Source of the DNA: Brevipalpus yothersi | Lineage: Eukaryota; Arthropoda; Arachnida; Trombidiformes; Tenuipalpidae | Assembly (NCBI GenBank): GCA_003956705.1 | Contig: QZCP01000257.1 | Span: forward strand, 124,001 to 188,000 | DNA length: 64,000 bases | Reading direction: 5' to 3' | Shown here: piece after piece, positions 1-8,534 of the stretch | How the letters are laid out: each line of letters begins with the position of its first letter | How positions within the stretch are numbered: position 1 is the stretch's first letter | The notes under the pieces: model-generated | What the model saw: only the letters and a program-made list of their open reading frames with translations | Told to the model about the DNA's origin: nothing | Databases searched by the model: none | Position numbers and translations under genes: made by a program

Positions 1-1505
1 GGAGAGATCAAGTTTCCAATTTTTGCTCTATTCTTTATCCAATCTTTTCATTGCAATGAGGTCACTTTTTTGGCTTGAGAATATGTAGTCAAGAAGGAGA
101 GGAAGATATTCCAATGGAAATCTTGGAAGAAGAAACTGGAGAGACATTTTATTCTATGGAGCCATCATGATAAAGTTCTTTTCTTCTTATAAGTCTTATA
201 TAAGAGTTTTTACCGTGATTTACTTTCAACTAGATAATGAAACTTGGATAAAAACCTATTCATGTGACGATCGTAATAGTATTTCACATAAGAATTGCTT
301 GGCTCAGTGGATCATCATTCAATTTATTCTTGCCAGAATAGGAAGAGCCAGAGAGATAGCAAGAACTCTCGATTCTCTTTCTCCTCCTTCTTATACTTTT
401 TTTCCATGGCTTCAGAGATGTATTCAACATATACACAGAATGATAGCTGTAGATGAAAATAAAAAAACACGTTATCCAGTGATGTGGAAGAATTGCGGAT
501 GTTAGCCAAAAAGGAAAGCAAAATAACGGTATATTTCTACTTATACCTCAAGAAAATACTTGTCAGCTATTGACAATAGTTTTGGGTGCAACAATTTCCG
601 ATAGTATTATCTGATAGAAAAAGACTTTGGCCACGAAAAAAAAGAATACATCCAGCTATTGAAAAAATATTCTAGCCAACAGTTGCCATCATGTATTCTT
701 GATCCTCATATTATTTGATTTCCACACATAGGAGTTTTGCCAGATAGAGAGAAAGAAAAATCAGCATCAACCAGAGTCTAACACACATACAACACATACA
801 ACACAAAAACAGATTCCAAGTGGAAATACACAGGCCATACAAATGCAATAGCAAGTGTGTGTCAGCTTGTAGCAATTTGAAGACACAATTCTCTGGTGAT
901 TTATACACGATCCAAAGGCTGTGTTCTCTTTCTCTTCTACTTTCTCCTCCTTCTCATCCATGTACAAAATGTGGACATTGGCTAGTTAGCTCTTTCATCT
1001 CTATCACTTTATTAGCCTCTCTTTCTCACTCACTTCCGAGTTCCAAATTCCCAGAGCTTTTCTCTCTCTCTCTCTTGCTTGAGTATTTGCTTGATCAATT
1101 ATCCTATTTTGTTCTTATTCTCTTCTTTTTTCTTCCTTCATTTTGTTTTTTGTCCTCTTTGTCTAACTTAAATCTAGTACAAAATCAAATCTTGCAAAAC
1201 ATCTCTCATGATAATATACTGACCAAACATCGGAGCACACATACACACACATACACACACAGATGCTAGTGAATTCAAAAAGTGATGGACAATGTCCACT
1301 CCATGTGCCATCGGTGGCATAATGAATGGCCAGCGAAGAGTAAAGAAGTTATTCTCAACGCTCACCAATTGTAGTAACAGTTTGACTTGATGATAGTTTG
1401 CTGAATTGTTAATGAGCAAATGACTCGGTTGGACATTTTCTCGAACTGCTTCCATTTACAGTACATCTTCCTTTTACCACTCTCCATATGAGGATCATTT
1501 ATTCC

Positions 1506-1590
<85 letters not shown>

Positions 1591-2170
1591 CTCTCTCTTC
1601 ATCATTGATGTGAGTAGTTTTCAAGTTCCTCTCTCTCTTCCCATCAAAAGGCAACTTTTTATCACATTTGGTGGTGAAAAACTCCAACTGGGAATGGCTG
1701 GAGACTGTTCACAGAAGGCAATAAAACATCGGTTAGAAGACGACACAGAGGCGATGTTTCCATGTGGATGTTCGATTCCCATGTAATCAACTGGAAGCAT
1801 ATATCATATCAAACACCCAGGATCAGCCAGACAGCCATGTGTGGTGTAGTCTGATATTCACTGTTAAGTTCCTCTCGAAAGCATTTTGGCTACTATTGTT
1901 ATTTGTGTGTGTGAATATGAGTTATCAAATTAAGAGTACCCAGTATCATGAGTGATCGAAATGTGTTGCGCCTGTTTTACCAGGCATGAGATTTGATTGA
2001 ATTAATAGTGATTTGCTGTTTATTATTTAAATTAATAAAGTTACTATTAATTGTGTTCATCTTGGTACCTAGATTTGTTATTATCAGTTACAGCAAGATC
2101 TGGTGATAATTTTGATACCAAATACATCTGGATAATAGGTAAACTTGAAAGGTAAACAAACATTTTAGTG
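1..2170. other. Intergenic, repeat-rich, no gene seen
   Basis: No open frame here looks protein-like; the frames present are short and rich in Ser/Leu/Phe from pyrimidine-rich DNA. It holds CA/AC runs near 780-810 and 1240-1262, a compound (CT)n-(CTTT)n repeat at 1507-1598, and AT-rich DNA at 1980-2160 that may already belong to the 5' end of the retroelement that follows. The exact 5' boundary of that element cannot be set because no target-site duplication was recognised. Confidence 0.6.
1507..1598. repeat. Compound (CT)n-(CTTT)n microsatellite
   Basis: About 23 CT dinucleotides run directly into about nine CTTT tetranucleotides. The same CT-then-CTTT order recurs at 63120-63192, which suggests tetranucleotides arise repeatedly at the edge of CT tracts. 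Confidence 0.95.
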
Positions 2171-2271
2171 AAAGTGGCTACCAGCCAATAGTCAAAGTGG
2201 CGCTAAGCCAATACCCAAAGTGGCTGTTTTGAGCCAATTGATATATAACAAAGTGACTTACCAGTCAATTA
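2171..2271 (+). repeat. Four-unit hairpin repeat array in retroelement 5' region
   Basis: Four imperfect tandem copies begin at 2171, 2194, 2217 and 2250. Each starts AAAG, then gives a small inverted repeat, then AAT. Stems are TGGCT/AGCCA (2175-2187), TGGC/GCCA (2198-2210), TGGCT/AGCCA (2221-2236) and TGACT/AGTCA (2254-2267). In the last copy a G-C pair has become A-T with both arms changed, so pairing is kept. The first three units also contain CCAAT, so a promoter role is an alternative reading. Such arrays could act in the RNA (RT or gag binding, translation) or as internal promoter elements; neither is shown by sequence alone. Confidence 0.75.
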
Positions 2272-2315
2272 TCATATTTCAGAACCCAAAATCGAATACA
2301 CCAGCATCACCCATC

Positions 2316-5300
2316 ATGGAATCACATGTTCATCTTGGTTTCCTCAACTGTTACAATCGTCGTGAGGCTACAAAACTTGCAATCAATATTATGAGATCGA
2401 AAGGTAGAAATTGGGTACTTGGGTTGAATGAGTTCAACATAGCTGGTCTTGAAGACATCATCACTGCTGAAAATCTTACTATCTTTGGTGGCAATAATAG
2501 CAGAGCCCTAATCATCACACCTATGGCTGGTTGGACGGAAATCGGTACCTTTGATGGTGAGGCCACAGCGATCAAGGGTAACTTCGCCAACCATAATCTA
2601 ATCATCAATTGTGTCTATATGTCCCCGCAAAATTCCAAAGCGGACGGTATGATTGAGCAAATACACAATCATGTAAGAGACAATATTACAGCCCAATACA
2701 TAATCATGGGCGATGTTAATGCCAAGCACCCGAAGTGGGGCTCTGACACCACCTGTTATCGTGGAAAAAGATTGGCTCGTAGTTTGCAGCATAATCGTTT
2801 TGAAAGCCTGATGACCTATGTTACTGATAATTGGACGCGAAGATGTCCTGTCTCAGGCAATGTCTCCTGGATTGATATTATGATGGCTAATAATAAGCTG
2901 GTCAAGTGTATATCCAACAGCTCGATTACAGACATCAAATCGTCTGACCATCGTCTACTCTATTGCCGCATCTCTGAACCAACCACCAGTATTCAGAAAG
3001 TTGACTACTCTGCTCTAAGACAACGATTTACAAATGAGGACTGGGATTTCCTTTATGCCGATCCTATAAACTACGATGAGGCCAGCTCATGCTTGGAAAG
3101 AATTTGTGAGATAATGATCAAATGCTATAAGGACAGCATTGTCACCAGAGCCCATCCCAATGTTATCAATATACCGATAGAGGTGATCAGGGAAAGAAGA
3201 AGGGTTAGACGCTATATCAAAAAGATCAAAAGTGGTATGAGACGCAATCCTAATGGCGGTAATGATCCAGAATCACTAATCAAGCTCATCAAACTAAGAA
3301 ATGAAGAAAAGTTGCTCACTAAAACAATCTATCGTAGAGGAAAGAAAAACATGAGAGAAAGAGCAAAAGCGATCAGAGCGAGTAAAGGCGATTGGTGGGT
3401 CGCTAAAAAGATTCTAGGGCGAGGATTCAACCGTAACGCTGATATTGGTAACGCCAGTCACAGCCAAGAAGATCTCTGCAAGACTCTAGCTGAAATGAAA
3501 AAGGAATTCAACTACGATGAACCGCTGAAAGGGGACAAGAAAAAAGTCCGTGAGATAGGCTTCTCAAAAATGACCCACAGGGAGATCAAACAAATTATGA
3601 AATATCTCGACAAAAAAGAGTGTCTGTACTCGGAAGGACTATCATGCAAGACGTTGGTTCTGGCTATCTATGGTAGTGGTGGATTAATACTCGAATACGT
3701 AGTTAAATGTCTCCTGCTAAATTTAGTTCCTGAGTGTATCAAACGGGCCAAGATACAACTAATACCAAAAGCTGCTAGTGGTAAATTTCGTCCACTGAGC
3801 ATATTGCATCCGCTATACCGTTGTTTCGACGCTATTATTTTCACAATACTCCAACGCTACGTGAAAATGAGCTCACTCAGATGCCAATTTGGATTCAGCT
3901 CGAGATGTGGTATTTTCGATACTCACCTCAGAATTAAAAATCTCCTAAACTCAATTAAAATCGATGATGAAAATGGCAAATACCTTTGGGTATCGATTGA
4001 TCTTAGCAATGCGTTTGAGAACATCAATTTTGCTGCTGTGATTGGTGGGCTAAATGCGATGAAAGTCCCTCTTGGTATAAGGAGTCTTATCTTAGAATTT
4101 CTGCAAAATAGATGGTCATTCATCACGATCAATTGCGAGTTAAAATGGAAGTTGCACACTACTGGAGTGCCGCAAGGATCCTTCTGTGGACCAATGCTGT
4201 TTGCTATCGGAATTGGGTTATGCGAGAAGCTTGATAACGATAAATTTGTGATGGTTATGTATGCCGATGATATGAATATTATATTCAGGAGTGATGACAC
4301 TGGCTACCTATGGAAAAGTGGTAACGAGAGATTGAATACTCTAATATCCATACTCAAAAGAATGAATCTTGATGTTAATGCAGCCAAAACCAAAGCCATG
4401 CCATTCTACGCAAAATGTTTTCATACTACACGATGGCTTGCTCAACACAATCATATCAAAATCAATAATGATCTGATTGAAATTGGTAATGAGATGCAGC
4501 TGCTGGGTGTGACACTAAGGTGTGGTTCTATCTCTGATGCAGATACGAGGCAAAGAACGATCCAGCCCGTTACCACTAGTGATATGATTGGTAAAATGCG
4601 AAAACTGAAGAATAGCTTGAGCCAATTCTCTGCCCGATTGCAAACCCTATGCCTACCCGACTTCAAAATGGTCATCAATAGTTTGATATGCGGTATAGCT
4701 AATTTCTATGGTTGCTGCGAAAGAATATGGAGCGATTGGGACAAATTCGAAATAGATTGCATCGAAACTGAGAGAATCATAGGAGATATCGTGAAAGAAG
4801 GTCTTGATCTTGCCAACAGCCTGAAGAGAGAGCTCGCTTATCGATTGATACTCAACTATGACTTAGCTAGATGGATCAACAGCCTTCTCGTGAAATATAC
4901 CATTAGAACAAACAATCCCAAAGAACTTGCCTCACCAAAATGCTTCGAATACCCAAAGATAGATCCCTATGGCATCAAAATTACCCAAAATATTGTTAAC
5001 TTCCCTCTACCAGCGATCAACTGGAATTGTTTAGGCCGCAGGAGCCGCCAAGATCGACTGATCTTCAGCTACCAGCAAAGGCATTTGGGATTTGATGTTT
5101 GGTTAATGTTCAAATTGTCCAGAAATGATGAAATCGTCTCAAAAAAGATCATGAATTTCTGGGGCCCAAATGGTGCTCACTTTGATGCTGTTTGCTATGG
5201 CTTATTTGCTTTCATAGAGGAGATTAAATTTGAACCGAAAGATGGATGCATTGACATTGGAGCCGAAGTCGGCATTCAACAACGGCTTATGAACCCTCAA

Positions 5301-5825
5301 GTGAAGTTCAGTCTACTGAAATTCCTCAAGGATAAGATTAATACTTGTTTCTTCCACAAATACATAGCTGGCGGGTTCAATGTCAGTAAGGAGCACAAGA
5401 AAACGATTCCACGAATGGTACCACAGGATTCTAATCTTTACTGGCTCCTTGAGAAGACTCTGATTGACGATGAGAAAAGTGACAATGAAACTAATCTGTG
5501 TTTCAGGATGCTTCTAAGAACCAACTTCATATCCTTGGCATGGGGACGATTGAGAAGATCAGATCTATTCGCTTTGTGCATGATTGCTGGCTACTGGCAC
5601 AAGAATGTCAAGGGCAATGCTGCATGTGCGCAATGTCATGTTGCTATTAACACCGAGAAGCTGATCACTGGAGGATGTGAGCACATTCATGCTTTGAAAG
5701 TCGGTAGAATAACAGCCAAACTTGACAATCTCTGTTATTTTTTCTCAAACCTCAATCGACTGAGGAGACTAGGTCAACATATTCTCTTCCATTCGAAGAA
5801 CAATATTGTCCTCTCTGAAACATAG
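2316..5825 (+). CDS. Retrotransposon endonuclease-reverse transcriptase (ORF1)
   Basis: The product makes the target nick and reverse-transcribes the element RNA. It is 1169 aa from the ATG at 2316; the frame is open back to 2220 but without an ATG. The N-terminal exonuclease-endonuclease-phosphatase domain spans about residues 1-240, with a conserved Glu in an LNEFN context, GDVNA at about 132-136 and the SDH motif with Asp at about 211. The RT domain spans about 470-780 and contains the KFRPLS motif, the ID-AFE motif, GVPQGS at about 617 and the catalytic YADD at 649-652. A Cys-x2-Cys plus downstream Cys/His cluster lies near residue 1104, as is usual at the C-terminus of such proteins. No RNase H domain was recognised. 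The frame ends in TAG at 5823-5825, seven bases before the ATG of the next ORF. Confidence 0.93.
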   Translation: MESHVHLGFLNCYNRREATKLAINIMRSKGRNWVLGLNEFNIAGLEDIITAENLTIFGGNNSRALIITPMAGWTEIGTFDGEATAIKGNFANHNLIINCVYMSPQNSKADGMIEQIHNHVRDNITAQYIIMGDVNAKHPKWGSDTTCYRGKRLARSLQHNRFESLMTYVTDNWTRRCPVSGNVSWIDIMMANNKLVKCISNSSITDIKSSDHRLLYCRISEPTTSIQKVDYSALRQRFTNEDWDFLYADPINYDEASSCLERICEIMIKCYKDSIVTRAHPNVINIPIEVIRERRRVRRYIKKIKSGMRRNPNGGNDPESLIKLIKLRNEEKLLTKTIYRRGKKNMRERAKAIRASKGDWWVAKKILGRGFNRNADIGNASHSQEDLCKTLAEMKKEFNYDEPLKGDKKKVREIGFSKMTHREIKQIMKYLDKKECLYSEGLSCKTLVLAIYGSGGLILEYVVKCLLLNLVPECIKRAKIQLIPKAASGKFRPLSILHPLYRCFDAIIFTILQRYVKMSSLRCQFGFSSRCGIFDTHLRIKNLLNSIKIDDENGKYLWVSIDLSNAFENINFAAVIGGLNAMKVPLGIRSLILEFLQNRWSFITINCELKWKLHTTGVPQGSFCGPMLFAIGIGLCEKLDNDKFVMVMYADDMNIIFRSDDTGYLWKSGNERLNTLISILKRMNLDVNAAKTKAMPFYAKCFHTTRWLAQHNHIKINNDLIEIGNEMQLLGVTLRCGSISDADTRQRTIQPVTTSDMIGKMRKLKNSLSQFSARLQTLCLPDFKMVINSLICGIANFYGCCERIWSDWDKFEIDCIETERIIGDIVKEGLDLANSLKRELAYRLILNYDLARWINSLLVKYTIRTNNPKELASPKCFEYPKIDPYGIKITQNIVNFPLPAINWNCLGRRSRQDRLIFSYQQRHLGFDVWLMFKLSRNDEIVSKKIMNFWGPNGAHFDAVCYGLFAFIEEIKFEPKDGCIDIGAEVGIQQRLMNPQVKFSLLKFLKDKINTCFFHKYIAGGFNVSKEHKKTIPRMVPQDSNLYWLLEKTLIDDEKSDNETNLCFRMLLRTNFISLAWGRLRRSDLFALCMIAGYWHKNVKGNAACAQCHVAINTEKLITGGCEHIHALKVGRITAKLDNLCYFFSNLNRLRRLGQHILFHSKNNIVLSET

Positions 5826-5832
5826 TGAAGTC

Positions 5833-7338
5833 ATGAGTGAGGTTATTAAATTTATCTCAAGCCTAAGTGATCTTGTTTCCAATCTATTAAAAGTTGAATC
5901 ATCTCCGAAACACAATGAACGTGTCAGTGAAAAAGTGCCCTCAAAAGAAAACAAGAGAGAAAGTCTGTCAAGATCGTATCCTGGCCCCGATGGCTCTGAA
6001 TACTCTCACCGGTACCGAGTCAACAGTGGACGTCCAGAGGAAAGAGGTAGAGGTAACAACAGGTTCTTGTCTCAAAGTGGTGAGCATGGTGGACGAAGCT
6101 CAGGTAGCGGTCGACACGATCATTATGTCAGAGGAGGTGGTAATGAATTCCCCAGAGGTAATGGTCAATGGAGAAGCTCTTCAAACATCAGGTATAGAGG
6201 TAATAGGGGATCTGGTTACTCTGGTAGTGAGAGAGTCGAACGAGAAGGTAACTCCAACCAACGTTCAATGGGTGACTACCCCAACCGTGACAGAGGTGAC
6301 CGCAGCTCACAAAGAAGGGTATCTCGCGAACGACGACGATTCTCTGCTGATGATGAGTCAAGATCCAATGTGGACAGGAGCGCAAGACATCATTCTCGAC
6401 ATAGACGATCTGGTGAACAAAGCCAACGAAGATCCAGCTACAACCACAGTGAGCCTCAAGGAAGACCCAACCTTCACGGGTCGCACACCGAAACGTCGTC
6501 TGAAAGATGGTCAAGCTACAACCAAGAGGCCTCCTCATCATCAACGCTTAGAGGAAGTCGCTCGCAGGAGGGATGTCAACCTGCCTACGGAAGCCAGCCA
6601 GGAACCTCGACGACGGTTGACCAACCGAGAGGCAGAAGAGTTAGGGATCTGGCGCTACCAGAGGATGGCTACCGAACAATTATTGAAGCTGTGGCTGGAC
6701 AGAGCATCTCAATGGAGCAAGCTTCCACCTCCATCCCTTGCAGAGATACAAGCAATGGAGGATTACAAACAGATGAATCATCTGCCACCAACGCCCCTAG
6801 AGATGCTGAAAATAATAGTGATGATGCTGGAAGGCAAGAGAGTCTGGATGGCGTCGGACCTAATACTGAGATTAGTTCCAATGGAATCCCTGCTAATCGG
6901 CCCGAAATATCGATGCCCATTCTGTCTCCTGAGCAGCTCATATGTGATGGAAGTGATTCGCCACATCAGATTGACTCATCTCCACGCAGCATGGTGGTGC
7001 CCATGCAATCATCAGGCGGCAACCAGGTTGGAGCTGGACATACACTCGAGGAATTGCCCACTGAACACCAGCGAATTGGAACTTCCTCTGGACTGGGTGG
7101 AGATCCTGCCTGTAAAGCAGGCAAAAAGATGGACAACGAAATTGGGCCGGAAACAAGTAAAGGAAGTAAAAGACAAGTAAGTAATGTTGTCGAATCGAGC
7201 ACGGATGAGAGCACTGTGGAAGAGGAAGATGAGAACGAAGATAAGAAAAGTAACTTGAAACAACCTAAGAAGAAAACTGGCAAAAAATTTAATGATCTAA
7301 AGAAAATGCTACCGCCGAAAAAACCCAGAAAGCAATAG
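5833..7338 (+). CDS. Retrotransposon RG/RS-rich protein (ORF2, gag-like)
   Basis: A 501-aa product from the ATG at 5833, seven bases after the ORF1 stop; the frame is also open upstream from a TTG at 5806 that overlaps the ORF1 end. Residues 1-30 look helical. Residues about 50-250 are dominated by Arg, Gly, Ser, Asn and His with RGG- and RS-like repeats, typical of disordered RNA-binding segments. The centre is Ser/Pro/Asp-rich. The C-terminus has an acidic run (EEEDENED) followed by a Lys-rich tail (KKKTGKK, PPKKPRKQ) that could be nuclear-localising. No folded domain was recognised. By position and composition it could be the element's RNA-packaging protein, but gag ORFs normally precede the RT ORF. 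Most of its length is shared with the ORF at 5915-7180 in another frame. Confidence 0.7.
   Translation: MSEVIKFISSLSDLVSNLLKVESSPKHNERVSEKVPSKENKRESLSRSYPGPDGSEYSHRYRVNSGRPEERGRGNNRFLSQSGEHGGRSSGSGRHDHYVRGGGNEFPRGNGQWRSSSNIRYRGNRGSGYSGSERVEREGNSNQRSMGDYPNRDRGDRSSQRRVSRERRRFSADDESRSNVDRSARHHSRHRRSGEQSQRRSSYNHSEPQGRPNLHGSHTETSSERWSSYNQEASSSSTLRGSRSQEGCQPAYGSQPGTSTTVDQPRGRRVRDLALPEDGYRTIIEAVAGQSISMEQASTSIPCRDTSNGGLQTDESSATNAPRDAENNSDDAGRQESLDGVGPNTEISSNGIPANRPEISMPILSPEQLICDGSDSPHQIDSSPRSMVVPMQSSGGNQVGAGHTLEELPTEHQRIGTSSGLGGDPACKAGKKMDNEIGPETSKGSKRQVSNVVESSTDESTVEEEDENEDKKSNLKQPKKKTGKKFNDLKKMLPPKKPRKQ
5915..7180 (+). CDS. Overlapping zinc-finger ORF of the retroelement (ORF3)
   Basis: A 421-aa frame with ATG at 5915, offset by one base relative to the RG/RS-rich ORF and wholly inside it. 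The first part is Val/Thr/Glu-rich and may be a shadow of the RGG repeats. From about residue 230 it becomes strongly protein-like: a charged, Trp-containing helical region, then a C-x2-C-x12-H-x4-H finger (Cys 334 and 337, His 350 and 355). A second C-x-C-x12-H-x3-C cluster follows (Cys 362 and 364, His 377, Cys 381). Such fingers occur in gag-like or N-terminal regions of several non-LTR elements. Either both frames are coding, or an ancestral frame change joined an RG-rich N-terminus to the finger C-terminus, or translation shifts frame. Sequence alone cannot decide. Confidence 0.55.
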   Translation: MNVSVKKCPQKKTREKVCQDRILAPMALNTLTGTESTVDVQRKEVEVTTGSCLKVVSMVDEAQVAVDTIIMSEEVVMNSPEVMVNGEALQTSGIEVIGDLVTLVVRESNEKVTPTNVQWVTTPTVTEVTAAHKEGYLANDDDSLLMMSQDPMWTGAQDIILDIDDLVNKANEDPATTTVSLKEDPTFTGRTPKRRLKDGQATTKRPPHHQRLEEVARRRDVNLPTEASQEPRRRLTNREAEELGIWRYQRMATEQLLKLWLDRASQWSKLPPPSLAEIQAMEDYKQMNHLPPTPLEMLKIIVMMLEGKRVWMASDLILRLVPMESLLIGPKYRCPFCLLSSSYVMEVIRHIRLTHLHAAWWCPCNHQAATRLELDIHSRNCPLNTSELELPLDWVEILPVKQAKRWTTKLGRKQVKEVKDK

Positions 7339-7342
7339 ACAA

Positions 7343-7642
7343 GGGACAATTTTGGTTTATTTAATCTCATACACAACACTTATACTTATTCTTGATCCAT
7401 GCCATTGTCATAATGCGTAATTTTTCTACTTCTTGATCTGCTCTTATATATACATTGTAACCCCCACCTTACCCTCCCCTTTTTCCCCTTTCTTTTTCAC
7501 TGTAGTTTAGCTTTACCTATTTTCAGGACCACCTAGTCGTTGGGAACAAGCTTTTGATCAAGCAGAAACCGCGGCTGGATGGGGCTTCTCTACCTTCAAT
7601 GTACCTACCCTCCCCCCCCGAGGTTTCTCGATTATAAATAAA
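7343..7642 (+). other. Retroelement 3' untranslated region (putative)
   Basis: The stretch after the ORF2 stop is unusually C-rich on the plus strand, with several runs of four to eight C at about 7460-7620, unlike the AT-rich surroundings. AATAAA occurs at 7637-7642. The element may end shortly after this point, but no poly(A) or simple-repeat tail marks the end clearly. Confidence 0.4.
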
Positions 7643-7869
7643 ATTAAGACTTGCTTTCTCTCTCTCTTCTCCTCGTATTGGCAACTACAGTATTGTTACA
7701 ACCCTTTCAGTATTCCAAATGATCGTGTATCAGCTGAGTGTTCTGTCAGCTATACCTTTCACAAAACAGATCAGCCCAAAGTTTCAATGGATTCAAAATG
7801 GTTTCAATATCATCAGGTTTTGGTCAATAAATCAGTGAGTAAATGGCTGAAAAGTGATAGAGTGGGTGG

Positions 7870-7872
<3 letters not shown>

Positions 7873-7933
<61 letters not shown>
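7873..7933. repeat. (GA)n microsatellite
   Basis: About 30 uninterrupted GA dinucleotides. Confidence 0.97.
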
Positions 7934-7935
<2 letters not shown>

Positions 7936-8456
7936 GCCCAAGTCATGATATCGATCGGTGAGTGGAAATTTTATTTTTTCGCAAACCCAAGCAAATTGAT
8001 GGTCAATGTACAGACTGTCCATCTCATTGATCTTTCACATTCACTAGTAGCGTATTAAGCTTATGTCGACACGGCAATCTATTGCGTGAGTATAACATTG
8101 AATAGAGTGACCATTTGGGCTGATTTTACGCTCATTTCACAAGCTCTATAAAAATGGTAGCCTTTTCAATTTATGGATGCACACACATATGTGTGTAAGT
8201 GTGTGATACTGACTGGGTAAAGAATCTGAGCTGTATGCGGATGTATAGTCAGTTGCATGGTGAAAGTAATAGATTCGTGCAAAGTATATTCTTGTGCAAA
8301 AGGTGTTAGACTGAGAGAGAGAGGCTCAACTGATGAGGTCAACGATTTGTGGGCTACTCGATATCGTGCCCAAATGGCCATCAGGGAGACTTGAATTTCG
8401 AACAACTCATCGATTGTTCTTGTCAAAGATTAGCGGAGAATTGTATCGATTTTACA

Positions 8457-8459
<3 letters not shown>

Positions 8460-8532
<73 letters not shown>
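8460..8532. repeat. (CT)n microsatellite
   Basis: About 36 uninterrupted CT dinucleotides, the longest unbroken dinucleotide tract in the window. Confidence 0.97.

Positions 8533-8534
<2 letters not shown>

Larger units (their letters stand above)
2171..7642 (+). mobile_element. Non-LTR (LINE-type) retrotransposon, three ORFs
   Basis: The element carries an apparently intact AP-type endonuclease plus reverse transcriptase ORF (2316-5825). A second ORF (5833-7338) follows immediately, and a third (5915-7180) lies inside the second in another frame. A hairpin-repeat array precedes ORF1 (2171-2271). A C-rich 3' untranslated stretch follows ORF2 and contains an AATAAA at 7637-7642. No long terminal repeats, integrase or protease were seen, and the RT has the non-LTR motif order. 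The endonuclease motifs place it near the Jockey/R1-like group; clade assignment needs a phylogeny. Both ends are approximate: no poly(A) tail or target-site duplication was identified. The lack of stops or frame breaks over 3.5 kb of ORF1 suggests a young or recently active copy. Confidence 0.9.

Noticed and set aside
820..1269. 149-codon plus-strand frame in the repeat-rich start of the window
   Set aside because: Dominated by Ser, Leu and Phe from pyrimidine-rich DNA and ends in CA-repeat-derived Thr-His; no domain.
1785..1805. GTTCGATTCC resembling a tRNA B box
   Set aside because: No matching A box at the proper distance and no acceptor or anticodon stem could be folded around it.
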